From Larkinella bovis (GTDB lineage Bacteria; Bacteroidota; Bacteroidia; Cytophagales; Spirosomataceae), in assembly GCF_042655385.1 (NCBI RefSeq), contig NZ_JBHSMA010000004.1, forward strand, positions 186,001 to 250,000: a stretch of DNA of 64,000 bases, written 5' to 3'. Below, piece by piece: positions 43,942 to 53,013 of this stretch. Both the position numbers and the translations under genes were made by a program. How positions within the stretch are numbered: the first letter of the stretch is position 1; the number at the start of each line of letters is the position of its first letter. Under the pieces are notes generated by a model, which was given only the letters and a program-made list of their open reading frames with translations, was not told the origin of the DNA and made no database searches.

Positions 43942-45468
43942 ATGACCTTGCTCAATACGACACTGAAATGGCTGCTGCTCCGGCGAGTGCCGCGCATTGA
44001 AGCGATGATGGCCCGACCCGGGGAGGTGCAGCAGGCGGTTTTTCGTCAACTCATCAGCAAGGGGCGCCATACGCACTGGGGTCGTGAACACCAGTATGAC
44101 TCCATCCGTACGGTCCGCGATTTTCAGGAGCGGGTGCCGGTTTCGTCGTACGAAGACCTGTTTCCGTACATCGAACGCACCATGAAGGGCGAGCAGAAAC
44201 TCCTCTGGCCCTCCCGGATTCACTGGTTTTCCAAATCGTCGGGCACGACCAATGCCCGCAGTAAATTCATTCCGGTTTCGCAGGAATCGCTGGACGAAAG
44301 CCACTTCAAAGGCGGCAAGGACATGATGGCGCTCTACGTCGCCAATCGACTGGAAACCAAGACTTTTGAAGGAAAGGGTCTTTCTATTGGCGGCAGTTTA
44401 CACGAAAATCCGTACGGACAGCACGGTTATGCGGGCGATATATCGGCGGTGGTCATGAAAAATCTGCCGCCCTGGGCGCAATACATCCGGACTCCGCCCA
44501 TCGATGTGGCGCTGATGGATAAGTGGGAAGAGAAAATCGACCGGATGGCCGAAATGACCGCCCGCGAGAACGTCACGAGCATTCTGGGCGTACCGACCTG
44601 GGCGCTGGTGTTGCTGGAGCGGGTGCTGGCGCTCACGGGCAAACGCAACATTCTGGAAGTCTGGCCAAATTTCGAAGTATTCATTCACGGGGCGGTGGCT
44701 TTTCAGCCCTACCGGGAGTTGTTTGCCAACGAAGTCTTTCCGTCCTCGGCCATCAATTACCTCGAAATCTATAACGCATCGGAAGGCTTTTTTGCCATTC
44801 AGGACGATCTGAAGCGCGTCGGCGAAATGCTGGTCATGCTGGATTACGGTATTTTCTACGAGTTTGTGCCGATGGAGGAAGCCGACAAGCCGTTCCCGAA
44901 AGCGCTGACCATCGAAGAGGTCGAACTGAATAAAAATTACGCGCTGGTGATTTCGACGAACGGCGGCCTCTGGCGCTACCGCGTCGGCGATACGGTCCGG
45001 TTTACCTCGCGTTACCCGTTCCGGCTCAAAGTCAGCGGACGAACCAAACATTTTATCAACGCCTTCGGGGAAGAGGTCATCATCGAAAATGCCGAAACCG
45101 CCATTACGCGGGCCTGCGAAGCGACGGGCGCGACGGTGAGTGACTATACCGCCGGACCGGTGTACATGGGCAGCGGCACCAACGGGCGTCACGAATGGAT
45201 CATCGAATTTTCGAGCCTACCGAACAATTTCGACCGGTTCTGCACCATCCTCGACCAGACGATCCGGCAGGTCAATTCGGATTACGACGCCAAACGGTAT
45301 AACGACATGGTGCTGAAACCGCCGATCGTTCACGCCGTGCCGCGCGGAACGTTTTACGACTGGATGAAAACCCGGGGGAAACTGGGCGGACAGCATAAAG
45401 TGCCGCGCCTGAGCAACAGCCGGGAATACCTCGACGATATTCTGGGTCGCCTGACAACGTTTTCCTGA
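43942..45468 (+). CDS. GH3 auxin-responsive promoter-like family protein (acyl-adenylate enzyme)
   Basis: A 508-residue protein starting at ATG 43942 (MTLLNTTLKWLLLRRVPRIE). It has the GH3 family phosphate-binding segment HWFSKSSGTTNARSKFIPVS, the adenylate pocket YNASEGFFAIQDD and the hinge region GDTVRFTSRYPFRLKVSGRTKHFINAFGEE (given here in two adjoining blocks of the GH3 type: GDTVRFTSR and SGRTKHFINAFGEE). Plant GH3 enzymes join amino acids to hormones; bacterial members have no proven substrate that I know of. TAAATTTG at 43913-43920 is a partial promoter match. It runs into ispH 70 bases on. Confidence 0.92.
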   Translation: MTLLNTTLKWLLLRRVPRIEAMMARPGEVQQAVFRQLISKGRHTHWGREHQYDSIRTVRDFQERVPVSSYEDLFPYIERTMKGEQKLLWPSRIHWFSKSSGTTNARSKFIPVSQESLDESHFKGGKDMMALYVANRLETKTFEGKGLSIGGSLHENPYGQHGYAGDISAVVMKNLPPWAQYIRTPPIDVALMDKWEEKIDRMAEMTARENVTSILGVPTWALVLLERVLALTGKRNILEVWPNFEVFIHGAVAFQPYRELFANEVFPSSAINYLEIYNASEGFFAIQDDLKRVGEMLVMLDYGIFYEFVPMEEADKPFPKALTIEEVELNKNYALVISTNGGLWRYRVGDTVRFTSRYPFRLKVSGRTKHFINAFGEEVIIENAETAITRACEATGATVSDYTAGPVYMGSGTNGRHEWIIEFSSLPNNFDRFCTILDQTIRQVNSDYDAKRYNDMVLKPPIVHAVPRGTFYDWMKTRGKLGGQHKVPRLSNSREYLDDILGRLTTFS

Positions 45469-45502
45469 AAACCGGTTTTCCTGAACGATGCCGCTCCGGC
45501 CG

Positions 45503-45533
45503 TTGTTCTTCCTCTGGAGTCTGTCTAATTTTG
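45503..45533 (+). promoter_or_regulatory. Promoter immediately before ispH
   Basis: TTG (45503-45505), 20 bases, TAATTTTG (45526-45533). It ends only five bases before the ispH ATG, so transcription would begin at or next to the start codon. If real, the ispH message is leaderless. Confidence 0.6.
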
Positions 45534-45538
45534 CGTGA

Positions 45539-46780
45539 ATGAAATCCTTCAATATTCCGGCTTATTACCGCAGTCATATCATCAGTCCGCTGAAAGAATT
45601 TCGCCGGAAGCGCGATAAACTCAAGCGCGATTTTACGGCCACCGAACTTGATTTTGGGCCGGTACGATTTCTGGTGGCCCGGCACTTCGGTTTTTGCTAC
45701 GGTGTCGAAAACGCCATTGAAATTGCCTACAAAGCCATTGCCGAGAATACCGGGAAACGCATTTTTCTGCTGAGTGAAATGATTCACAACCCGGATGTCA
45801 ACCGGGATTTGCAGGAGCGGGGTGTCCGGTTCATTATGGAAACCTCCGGAAAACAGCTTATTCCGTGGGACGAGCTGCGATCCGACGACGTAGTGGTGAT
45901 TCCGGCGTTTGGCACTACGCTGGAAATCCAGCAGAACCTGACGGACATTGGCCTCAACGTCGAGCAATACGATACAACCTGCCCGTTTGTCGAAAAAGTC
46001 TGGAACAAAGCCAGCCAGATCGGCCAGAAAGACTATACCGTAGTGGTTCACGGAAAACCGTCGCACGAAGAAACCCGGGCAACGTTCTCGCACAGCAAGG
46101 AAGCCGCCCCGACGGTGGTGGTCAAAGACATGAAGCAGGCCCAACGGCTGGCAACCTATATTACCGGCGAATCGCCCCGGGAGCAGTTTTACCACGAATT
46201 CAGCGGTCAGTATTCGGTCGGTTTTGATCCGGAGCGGGATTTACAGCGCATCGGTGTTGTAAACCAGACGACCATGCTGGCGTCGGACACGCAGCACATT
46301 GCCGACTACCTGAAAACCGTCATGATTCATCATTACCGGCTGATGCCGGAGGAAGTCGATAACCGCTTCGCCAACACCCGCGACACGCTCTGCTACGCGA
46401 CCAACGACAACCAGGATTCGACGTACGCCCTGCTCACCAATCCGGCGCAGTTTGCCATCGTTGCGGGCGGCTACAATAGCTCCAACACCCAGCATCTTGT
46501 CGAGTTGTGCGATGAAAAACTGCCGACGTATTTCATTGAAACGGAGCAAAAAATCCTGTCCCGGACGTTAATCCGGCATTTTAATCTGTCCACCAAACAG
46601 GAAGTAGTGACCGAGCATTTTCTGCCCGATCAGGAACCGGTTACGGTTTTACTAACCTGCGGAGCTTCCTGCCCGGATGCGGTGGTCGAAGGCATTCTGC
46701 TGAAGATCGTTTCGTTCTTCCCGACGGCCCGGCCGGTGGCTGATGTCATGGCAGACGTAGAACAGCGGTTTGCGTCCTGA
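45539..46780 (+). CDS. ispH: 4-hydroxy-3-methylbut-2-enyl diphosphate reductase
   Basis: A 413-residue IspH. The three cysteines that bind the 4Fe-4S cluster are Cys53 (GFCYGVENAIE), Cys148 (TTCPFVEKVW) and Cys378 (GASCPDAVVEG). The HGKPSHEETRAT block supplies active-site residues. It makes IPP and DMAPP in the last step of the MEP isoprenoid pathway. It is about 100 residues longer than the E. coli enzyme, in the manner of Bacteroidota and cyanobacterial forms, with an extra N-terminal segment and a central insertion. Confidence 0.97.
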   Translation: MKSFNIPAYYRSHIISPLKEFRRKRDKLKRDFTATELDFGPVRFLVARHFGFCYGVENAIEIAYKAIAENTGKRIFLLSEMIHNPDVNRDLQERGVRFIMETSGKQLIPWDELRSDDVVVIPAFGTTLEIQQNLTDIGLNVEQYDTTCPFVEKVWNKASQIGQKDYTVVVHGKPSHEETRATFSHSKEAAPTVVVKDMKQAQRLATYITGESPREQFYHEFSGQYSVGFDPERDLQRIGVVNQTTMLASDTQHIADYLKTVMIHHYRLMPEEVDNRFANTRDTLCYATNDNQDSTYALLTNPAQFAIVAGGYNSSNTQHLVELCDEKLPTYFIETEQKILSRTLIRHFNLSTKQEVVTEHFLPDQEPVTVLLTCGASCPDAVVEGILLKIVSFFPTARPVADVMADVEQRFAS

Positions 46781-46936
46781 ATAAGAAATCCGGACAAATG
46801 TCAGCCGATGGCAGTAAAAAGTAGACCGCCGGTTCTTTGTTTTGTCTGAAAGAAAGAACGACTACGAGCGGCCCGACCCCGGTCTGGAATGCCTGAAAAC
46901 CGCCGTAGTAAACCAGATCATTAACAAATCATCAGA

Positions 46937-47779
46937 ATGTACACCATCGGTATCAACACGTTTTTATTTACGTCACCCTTCACGAATGAGAGCGTGAAGT
47001 GGTTTGCAAAATTTGCTGAATGGGGTTTCGATACCGTCGAAATCGGCCTGGAAGATCCCGCCAACGTCGATCCACAACTGGTTAAACAAGCCCTCCTCGA
47101 CGCCAAGCTGGGCTGCAAGACGGTTTGTGCCGCCATGGGCCCCGACCGGGATTTTCGCGGGGACGCCGAACAGCAGCAAAACGCCATGACGTATCTGAAA
47201 GGGTTGCTGGATGTTATGGAAATCATCGGGGCCGAGATGCTGGTGGGGCCGTTGTACTCCAGTGTGGGTCGGGCCGAGGCTACGCCCAGAGACGTGTATG
47301 CCGAACAGCAGAAAGCCGTCGTGAAAAATCTGAAAGAACTGGCCGCTTACGCCCAGAGCAAAGGTTTAAAAATTGCACTCGAACCGCTCAACCGCTTCGA
47401 AACGGACTTCATCAATACCGCCGATCAGGTCATTGAACTGGCCGATCTGGTAGGGAGCGATAATGTCCGTTTGCATTTGGATACCTTCCACATGAACATT
47501 GAAGAAAAGTTCCAGGCCGACGCGATCCGGAAAGCCGGGGCACGGCTGGAATTGCTGCACAGCTGCGGTTGCGACCGGGGGATTCCGGGTAACGACCACA
47601 TCGACTGGGATTCGATCCGGCAAGCGCTGAAAGACATTGATTTCAAAGGCCAGCTGGTGATCGAGTCGTTTACGCCCGAAGTGAAAGCCATCGCCAAAGC
47701 GGCCGCCATCTGGCGCGACATCGAAGCCTCCGGCGAAGATATTGCCGTCAAAGGGCTCGCCTTCCTGAAAACCGTATAG
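46937..47779 (+). CDS. D-tagatose 3-epimerase-type ketose epimerase
   Basis: A 280-residue TIM-barrel protein of the sugar phosphate isomerase/epimerase superfamily. The four metal ligands of D-tagatose/D-psicose 3-epimerases are at Glu149 (ALEPLNRFE), Asp182 (HLDTFHMN), His208 (LLHSCGCDR) and Glu243 (VIESF). Their spacing equals that I recall for the Pseudomonas cichorii enzyme, which supports this subfamily. No signal peptide; cytoplasmic. It is alone between ispH and a terminator, so the sugar pathway it serves is not shown. Confidence 0.9.
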   Translation: MYTIGINTFLFTSPFTNESVKWFAKFAEWGFDTVEIGLEDPANVDPQLVKQALLDAKLGCKTVCAAMGPDRDFRGDAEQQQNAMTYLKGLLDVMEIIGAEMLVGPLYSSVGRAEATPRDVYAEQQKAVVKNLKELAAYAQSKGLKIALEPLNRFETDFINTADQVIELADLVGSDNVRLHLDTFHMNIEEKFQADAIRKAGARLELLHSCGCDRGIPGNDHIDWDSIRQALKDIDFKGQLVIESFTPEVKAIAKAAAIWRDIEASGEDIAVKGLAFLKTV

Positions 47780-47803
47780 GTTTTTAGAGCAAACGGGATA
47801 AGC

Positions 47804-47848
47804 AAGGAAAGACTTCGGGTAAAACCGGTGAAAGTCTTTCCTTTTTAT
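47804..47848 (+). terminator. Terminator after the epimerase gene
   Basis: aaggaaagactt (47804-47815) pairs perfectly with aagtctttcctt (47832-47843), followed by a T-rich run (tttattttt). It can also act for the convergent propeller gene, since an A run is not strictly needed on that side. Confidence 0.88.
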
Positions 47849-47897
47849 TTTTCCCACCGTTAGTACGGATTGGAAAACCGGTGGTTCGGGCCGGTCT

Positions 47898-49040
47898 TTA
47901 TTCCGAAAAAGTGATGAAGGTTTTTCCATCATAACGGCTCAACCCAAACGCTCGGGTGCCAAACCACAGATTACCCGTTTTATCCTCCAAAATGCTCCGA
48001 ACCGAATTATTGACAAGGCCGTCTTTCGTCGTATAGTTTTTAAACGTTTTTCCGTCGTAACGAAATACGCCATTTTTATCGGTAGCGAGCCAGAGATACC
48101 CTTTTTTATCCTCCAGAATGGCAGTGATTCCATAACTCACAAAGCCTTCCTTTTCCCGGAAACTGGTGAATGATTTCCCATCGTAACAACAGGCGCCGTG
48201 TCTTCTGGTGGCAAACCACAGATTACCCGCCCGATCTTCTGCCATCGAAAAGATCATATCGTCCGTAAGATGTTCCCTGGACAGCGGATAAGTCACCTTG
48301 GGCACGTAGGAAGCTGCGGATCGCTGGTCTTCATTCGATCGGTAATATTCAGCAGCGGGCAAAAAGTTTTTGAACGATTTTCCATCATACTGCCAAACAC
48401 CCCCACCGTTCCACGAGCAGAACCATAGAACACCGTTTCGGTCCTGTAGAATATCCATGATTAGCTGATAATGAGCTCCCAGATTGAAAGGATGATCATC
48501 ATTATTCAGGAAATTAGTCAGGGTTCGACCGTCGTACCGATAAAGCCCTGTTCCCATCGTTCCAAACCACAGATTACCGCCCCGATCTTCGAACAGGCAA
48601 GTAATCCGAACCTTCGCCAATAGGCCCGGCTTTAAGTAGTTCGTAAACGTTTTCCCGTCATATTGACAGATACCGCTTTTCGTACCAAAGAGAATATGAC
48701 CCGCTTTATCTTCTATAATTACGCTCACCTCGTTATCACTCAGTCCATTCCGGGTTGTAAAATTGGTAAAAGACTTTCCATCATAGCGATAAACGCCCTG
48801 TCCTCCGGTACTAAACCAAAGGTTACCCGCTTTATCCTGTAACTCACAGCCAACATTACCCGACTCAACACCCTGCGTCCGGATCAGTTTCGGTTGCCCT
48901 TCCCAAATTGATGGGCGCTTGCCGGGGCCGCCCCTGGGCGCGTTTGGCCCAGCCTGGCCGTAGCCGGACGTTGAAAAAACGAAGGCGAAAAGAAGAACTG
49001 CGCCGTAGGAAGCAACGGCGTCAAGCAACCCTTTCATCAT
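47898..49040 (-). CDS. Stand-alone two-component-regulator propeller protein
   Basis: About 380 residues from the ATG at 49040 (MMKGLLDAVASYGAVLLFAF, signal peptide). At least seven Reg_prop repeats of about 40 residues follow, each with the pattern D-x-x-G-N-L-W-F/L-x-T and YDGK-x-F-x-N/S-F. Examples are QDKAGNLWFSTGGQGVYRYD and EDRGGNLWFGTMGTGLYRYD. In Bacteroidota such repeats usually form the periplasmic sensor of hybrid histidine kinases, but here no kinase or output domain follows and no kinase gene adjoins. It is probably a secreted or periplasmic beta-propeller; ligand unknown. Confidence 0.88.
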   Translation of the reverse strand: MMKGLLDAVASYGAVLLFAFVFSTSGYGQAGPNAPRGGPGKRPSIWEGQPKLIRTQGVESGNVGCELQDKAGNLWFSTGGQGVYRYDGKSFTNFTTRNGLSDNEVSVIIEDKAGHILFGTKSGICQYDGKTFTNYLKPGLLAKVRITCLFEDRGGNLWFGTMGTGLYRYDGRTLTNFLNNDDHPFNLGAHYQLIMDILQDRNGVLWFCSWNGGGVWQYDGKSFKNFLPAAEYYRSNEDQRSAASYVPKVTYPLSREHLTDDMIFSMAEDRAGNLWFATRRHGACCYDGKSFTSFREKEGFVSYGITAILEDKKGYLWLATDKNGVFRYDGKTFKNYTTKDGLVNNSVRSILEDKTGNLWFGTRAFGLSRYDGKTFITFSE

Positions 49041-49138
49041 GGGAATTCCGGTTGGATTTATCGGCAAATTAATACCGGCCCAAAACCGGTCAACAAAACC
49101 CTGTAAAAGAAGGTGAACGAAATGTAAAAGTTGCTGAC

Positions 49139-50683
49139 TTACTGCTCCGACGCCCGAACGTTAACCTGAACCGGCGCGCTTTCATTGTGCAGACGATCCA
49201 GGGCCGTAACGACGTAGATGTAACGGTTATCCGGTGAGGTGGTACGATCGATAAACCGGGTTGTATTCTCACCTACGCAAATGGCTACAATCCGGGTGGG
49301 ATCTTCGGTATCGATTTTATCCTTCCGGTCAAACCGGTAGACGACGTAGTACCGGGCCTTATCGCCGTCGGGGGCCGGATCGGGTTGCGTCCAGAACAGC
49401 TCCACTCCTTCGGGTGTGGAACTGGCTTTCAGCTCTTTAGGCGGCAAAGGCGGTTCCGGATCTTTCCACGGCATGGGAGGAATTAAAGCCGGATAGCGGT
49501 AAAAATTCGTCAGTAAGGTATCCCGCACCCCGTTCAGGTTGTCGGTCAACGACTTGGAGCTAAAGAAAATGCTGCCGTGAATCTGACTGAACTGGCGGTT
49601 GTAGTTCAGTTGCGTGCTCATTTCGTTCGGATCGTTCCAAGCGCGGTCGCGGGGCGTCGAGCGATTGATCCGAAACGCGCCCTGCCCAATATAGAGGTGT
49701 CGATTAAAACCGTTTTTCACCCACCAGTCCGTCAATAACCGATACGGAACCTTCTGAAAATCCGTGCTGAAATAAACCTGGGGCGCAATGTAATCGACCC
49801 ATCCGTCGCGCACCCACTTGCGGGTATCGGCATACAGGTCAAAAAAAGACGTTAAACCGCCTGTCGTTTCCGACCCCTCGGGATCCTGGCTGCGGTTTTT
49901 CCAGACGCCAAACGGACTGACTCCGAACTTGACATACGGTTTAATGGTCTGAATCGAATCCCGAAGCTGGTGAATCAGCTGGTTGATGTTCTCGCGTCGC
50001 CAGTTCTGGAGGTTCATGCCGTTGGCATACGCCTTATACGTGGCTTCGTCCCGGATGACCTGTCCCGCAATGCCATACGGATAAAAATAATCGTCGAAGT
50101 GAATGCCATCCACATCGTAGTTACGAACAATATTGGTTACAACCCGGGTGACATAGTTCCGAACTTCGGGCAACCCGAGATTAAAGAGTTTCCGCCCACC
50201 GTACTGTAGCATCCACTCCGGTTTGCGGTTGCTGATGTGGTCGGACGTCACGACGGAAAGCTTACTGAACGTCGCGCGGTCGAGGTTAAACCAGGCATGA
50301 AATTCCATGCCGCGGTCGTGGGTTTCCCGAATCATGAATTCGAGCGGATCGTAAAACGGAACCGGGGGCAGGCCCTGTTTGCCGGTCAGCCAGAACGACC
50401 AGGGCTCGAAGCTTTTGGCATAAAAAGCATCCGCAGCCGCCCGGATCTGCACAACTACCGCGTTGATCCCCGCCCGCTGGTGCAGATCCAGAATCTTGAT
50501 AAACTCCGCCCGCTGGCTGTCGGCGGGCATGCCGCGTACGCTCGGCCAATCGATGTTATCCACCGTTGCAATCCAAACCGCCCGAAACTCCCGTTTAGGT
50601 GGATTCTGCGCCACCAACGTAGCGGATAGCCCAGAGAACAGACAAACAAACACAGCCAAGAGAGCCCGGTAACAAAAGCGCAT
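49139..50683 (-). CDS. GHL10-type (DUF187) glycoside hydrolase with C-terminal fibronectin-like domain
   Basis: About 514 residues from ATG 50683 (MRFCYRALLAVFVCLFSGLS, signal peptide). The family opens at FRAVWIATVDNIDWPS; further signatures are AGINAVVVQIRAAADAFY, EFHAWFNLDRATF, YDVDGIHFDDYFYPYG with the likely acidic catalytic residues, and GWVDYIAPQVYFST. The last 100 residues look like a fibronectin type III domain (LKASSTPEGVELFWTQPDP, YYVVYRFD). Relatives act on glycans or cell-wall material outside the cytoplasm. It has a clear promoter upstream. Confidence 0.92.
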   Translation of the reverse strand: MRFCYRALLAVFVCLFSGLSATLVAQNPPKREFRAVWIATVDNIDWPSVRGMPADSQRAEFIKILDLHQRAGINAVVVQIRAAADAFYAKSFEPWSFWLTGKQGLPPVPFYDPLEFMIRETHDRGMEFHAWFNLDRATFSKLSVVTSDHISNRKPEWMLQYGGRKLFNLGLPEVRNYVTRVVTNIVRNYDVDGIHFDDYFYPYGIAGQVIRDEATYKAYANGMNLQNWRRENINQLIHQLRDSIQTIKPYVKFGVSPFGVWKNRSQDPEGSETTGGLTSFFDLYADTRKWVRDGWVDYIAPQVYFSTDFQKVPYRLLTDWWVKNGFNRHLYIGQGAFRINRSTPRDRAWNDPNEMSTQLNYNRQFSQIHGSIFFSSKSLTDNLNGVRDTLLTNFYRYPALIPPMPWKDPEPPLPPKELKASSTPEGVELFWTQPDPAPDGDKARYYVVYRFDRKDKIDTEDPTRIVAICVGENTTRFIDRTTSPDNRYIYVVTALDRLHNESAPVQVNVRASEQ

Positions 50684-50715
50684 GCACAAACGGTTGATCA
50701 CGAAAAGAGAATGGT

Positions 50716-50748
50716 CAAAGATACGGAAGAACCCCTTCGTCTTTCAAA
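50716..50748 (-). promoter_or_regulatory. Promoter of the GHL10 gene
   Basis: On the minus strand TTTG (50745-50748), 21 bases, TATCTTTG (50716-50723), 33 bases before the ATG at 50683. Full consensus. Confidence 0.75.
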
Positions 50749-51103
50749 CTTTATTGGTATCGGGTTTATTGCCTATTCCTTCCGCCAACGCGCCGGAAGG
50801 CAGCCGTAAGTTTTTGGATTTTAAGAAGAAAGCGGTTTTTACAGAAAATGCCAAACGGGGAAAACCGCCTTTTAAGTACCGAATATTATTTGGAAAAAAA
50901 TTAAGAACGGCCCATATTAATGTTGAACAGTATTTGGTATAACTATTGTATACAGTAATTTTGAGCAGAAAATGAGGCCGTAAAACCAATCATTATTTTA
51001 CTTTTTAGTAAAAAATCCATATTTTTTTATAAAAATACAAGGATTGTGTTTAGTTTTGTGCGATCTCAGATTGGTTGGATAAAATTTTAAGTTCTCTACT
51101 CTT
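50749..51103. other. AT-rich intergenic region with lrp -7 element
   Basis: No protein gene supported here. The stretch from about 50935 is very AT-rich (tttttagtaaaaaatcc, atttttttataaaaatac). TAGTTTTG at 51051-51058 matches the -7 consensus 45 bases before the Lrp-type gene, but without a TTTG at -33. Poly-A/T tracts upstream could serve as an UP-like element or as Lrp autoregulation sites; no clear palindrome was found. Confidence 0.4.
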
Positions 51104-51574
51104 ATGTCAAGCATCAAACTCGATCAGATCGATCGGAAAGTATTAGAAATTTTACAGACAAACGCCAAAATCACCAACGCTCAACTGTCGAAAGAAATAG
51201 GGTTATCACCAGCTCCGACGCTCGAGCGCGTTAAAAAATTAGAAACTTCGGGAATCATTCAGAGCTACCACGCTCAACTCAACCGGGATAAAGTAGGTCT
51301 GGGTGTCACGACCTTCGTGCAGGTGTCGCTGGTGGGCCATAAAAAACAGGTAACAGAATCATTCGTCAATGCCGTCAAAGAGATTCCGGAAATCATCGAA
51401 TGTCACCATATCACTGGTTCGGGCGACTTCCTGTTGAAAGTAATTGCCAAGGATATCGCTTCGTACCAGGTGCTCATGCTGGAAAAAATCAACGAAATTG
51501 AAGAGGTTGCCAATACCCAAACGATGGTGATTCTTTCGACCTTCAAAGAAAGCAAAGTACTTCCCATTCCCTGA
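51104..51574 (+). CDS. Lrp/AsnC-family transcriptional regulator
   Basis: A 156-residue regulator. N-terminal helix-turn-helix: IDRKVLEILQTNAKITNAQL followed by SKEIGLSPAPTLERVKKLE. C-terminal RAM/AsnC ligand domain: GVTTFVQVSLVGHKK, then ECHHITGSGDFLLKVIAKDI. Members sense amino acids and form octamers that wrap DNA. Targets are not evident: the downstream TPR gene is on the opposite strand and no amino-acid gene adjoins. Confidence 0.95.
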   Translation: MSSIKLDQIDRKVLEILQTNAKITNAQLSKEIGLSPAPTLERVKKLETSGIIQSYHAQLNRDKVGLGVTTFVQVSLVGHKKQVTESFVNAVKEIPEIIECHHITGSGDFLLKVIAKDIASYQVLMLEKINEIEEVANTQTMVILSTFKESKVLPIP

Positions 51575-51583
51575 TGGAATTAA

Positions 51584-51644
51584 GAGTTAAGAGTTATGAC
51601 GGGGCCGTCCGGCGGTTGCTGACGCGTTCATAACTCTTAACTCA
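51584..51644. repeat. Inverted repeat, probable two-way terminator
   Basis: gagttaagagttatga (51584-51599) pairs perfectly over 16 bases with tcataactcttaactc (51629-51644); the word taactctta then repeats once more before tttttt (51655-51660). It lies between the convergent Lrp-type and TPR genes. The pattern resembles intergenic repeats found widely in this phylum. Confidence 0.65.
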
Positions 51645-51670
51645 TAACTCTTAATTTTTTAATTGCTACT

Positions 51671-52891
51671 TTACCCTTTTCTTCCCTTTCTTCGCTCTTC
51701 TCTGCGGATTTTCTTCAGGTTATCCAGGCCCTCTTTGGCTTCTTTGTGCTGGCTGGATTTGCGGTCGGCTTTGTCGATCACTTCCTTGAAATACGCCTGT
51801 GCCTGGTCGTAGTTCTTCTCCGAACTCGCAATTTTCCCCAGACTCAGCACCGACGCCCAGTAATAAGCCGCATCGTAGGAATTGGTCTGTTTGGCAAAAT
51901 CAATGGTTTTCTGGTAGTATTGTTTGGCCTTCGCCGGATCGCGAAAATAGTGGTGGTGGTTGTACGCCAGAATGTAAGCCGCTGTCCGCCCGCCCACGCC
52001 TTCGTAGCCATCCATGCCATGCTCAATTTTACTCAGGATGCTGCTGGCAGCCGCCGTTGCTTCGTTGCTGTAGCCACGCACGAACGCCGTCCGGGCATAA
52101 TACCGTTCGAAGTACGGATTATCCGGGTATTGCTGCCACATGTATTTCGCCAGATCATAGGCTTTACCGTATTCGTTCTCCATGCTGTAAATCTGGAGCA
52201 GAAAATACCGGGCCTCCGTGCGGGTGTAAAAAGCGTTGTTGGCGGTTAACTCCAGTTGCCGGATGCCTTCCGCTTTGTTGCCTTTCGGGAAAAACATTAG
52301 AATGGGTTTCAGGGCCGGGTAATTCTTCGGAATCCACTGGGCGTAATAATTGAACAGCCCGTCGCCAAAGAGCAATTCCGGCGTCAAATCGCCATTTCCC
52401 TTGCACTTGTCGAAGTATTTCAGCGCGTTTTTTCCGGCCCAGGTGGCCTTCGCCCACTTCTTCCGTTCGGAATACAGGCGGCCCTTAAAACCGTAGGCGG
52501 CCGCCAGGAAAAACGAGGGTTCTACCTTGTTGTCTTTGGTATCATACAACTTCTCTGCCTTCGTAATGGTCGTGTCCAGATACGCCAGACACTTGTCGTC
52601 GAAGTCGGTGTTTTCAGTATTCGGCACAATCTTCCACCACTCAGCCAGGGCCATCAGGAAGTACGGCATCGGATGATCGGGATACCGGAGCCGGAGCCAG
52701 TGAAACTCCTTGTCGGCTTCGTAAAATTTGTAATTATACAAGCTGTTGATAGCCTCCGCCGATTCGATCTGAACGCCGGGATGCTTCAGCAACATGTCGT
52801 ATTTTTTGTCAAAATCAGCCAGTGAGTAGACCTGAGCTTGCGCCATGAAGGTCAACAAAAGGCCGATTAGAACAAGAATGCTTTTTTTCAT
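51671..52891 (-). CDS. Secreted or periplasmic TPR protein
   Basis: A 406-residue protein with a signal peptide (MKKSILVLIGLLLTFMAQAQ) and helical repeats throughout. Clear TPR-like units include YNYKFYEADKEFHWLRLRYP, YGKAYDLAKYMWQQYPDNPY, AKQYYQKTIDFAKQTNSY and YDQAQAYFKEVIDKADRKSS. The C-terminus is very basic (KKIRREERRKGRKG). It resembles envelope TPR proteins in Bacteroidota; partner unknown. It has a single-gene layout between convergent lrp and divergent hpt. Confidence 0.85.
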   Translation of the reverse strand: MKKSILVLIGLLLTFMAQAQVYSLADFDKKYDMLLKHPGVQIESAEAINSLYNYKFYEADKEFHWLRLRYPDHPMPYFLMALAEWWKIVPNTENTDFDDKCLAYLDTTITKAEKLYDTKDNKVEPSFFLAAAYGFKGRLYSERKKWAKATWAGKNALKYFDKCKGNGDLTPELLFGDGLFNYYAQWIPKNYPALKPILMFFPKGNKAEGIRQLELTANNAFYTRTEARYFLLQIYSMENEYGKAYDLAKYMWQQYPDNPYFERYYARTAFVRGYSNEATAAASSILSKIEHGMDGYEGVGGRTAAYILAYNHHHYFRDPAKAKQYYQKTIDFAKQTNSYDAAYYWASVLSLGKIASSEKNYDQAQAYFKEVIDKADRKSSQHKEAKEGLDNLKKIRREERRKGRKG

Positions 52892-52983
52892 TTTTTCAGG
52901 ACACTAGTATGGTCTCCTATCAACGAAGTTTTTGAATTTCCAGTTTACGCAACCAAAAGTTTTTACGAACCCCCCGGATGCCT

Positions 52984-52991
52984 TACCTTTG
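52984..52991 (+). promoter_or_regulatory. Promoter element of hpt
   Basis: TACCTTTG at 52984-52991 is a full -7 match, 22 bases before the hpt ATG. A T-rich stretch about 20 bases upstream (gttttta) stands in for TTTG. Confidence 0.55.
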
Positions 52992-53013
52992 ACTTTTGCA
53001 CAACTGGCACCGT

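Noticed and set aside
50682..50942. An 86-codon plus-strand frame after the GHL10 start
   Set aside because: Its first codons are antisense to the GHL10 start, the rest is AT-rich intergenic DNA, and there is no supporting motif.
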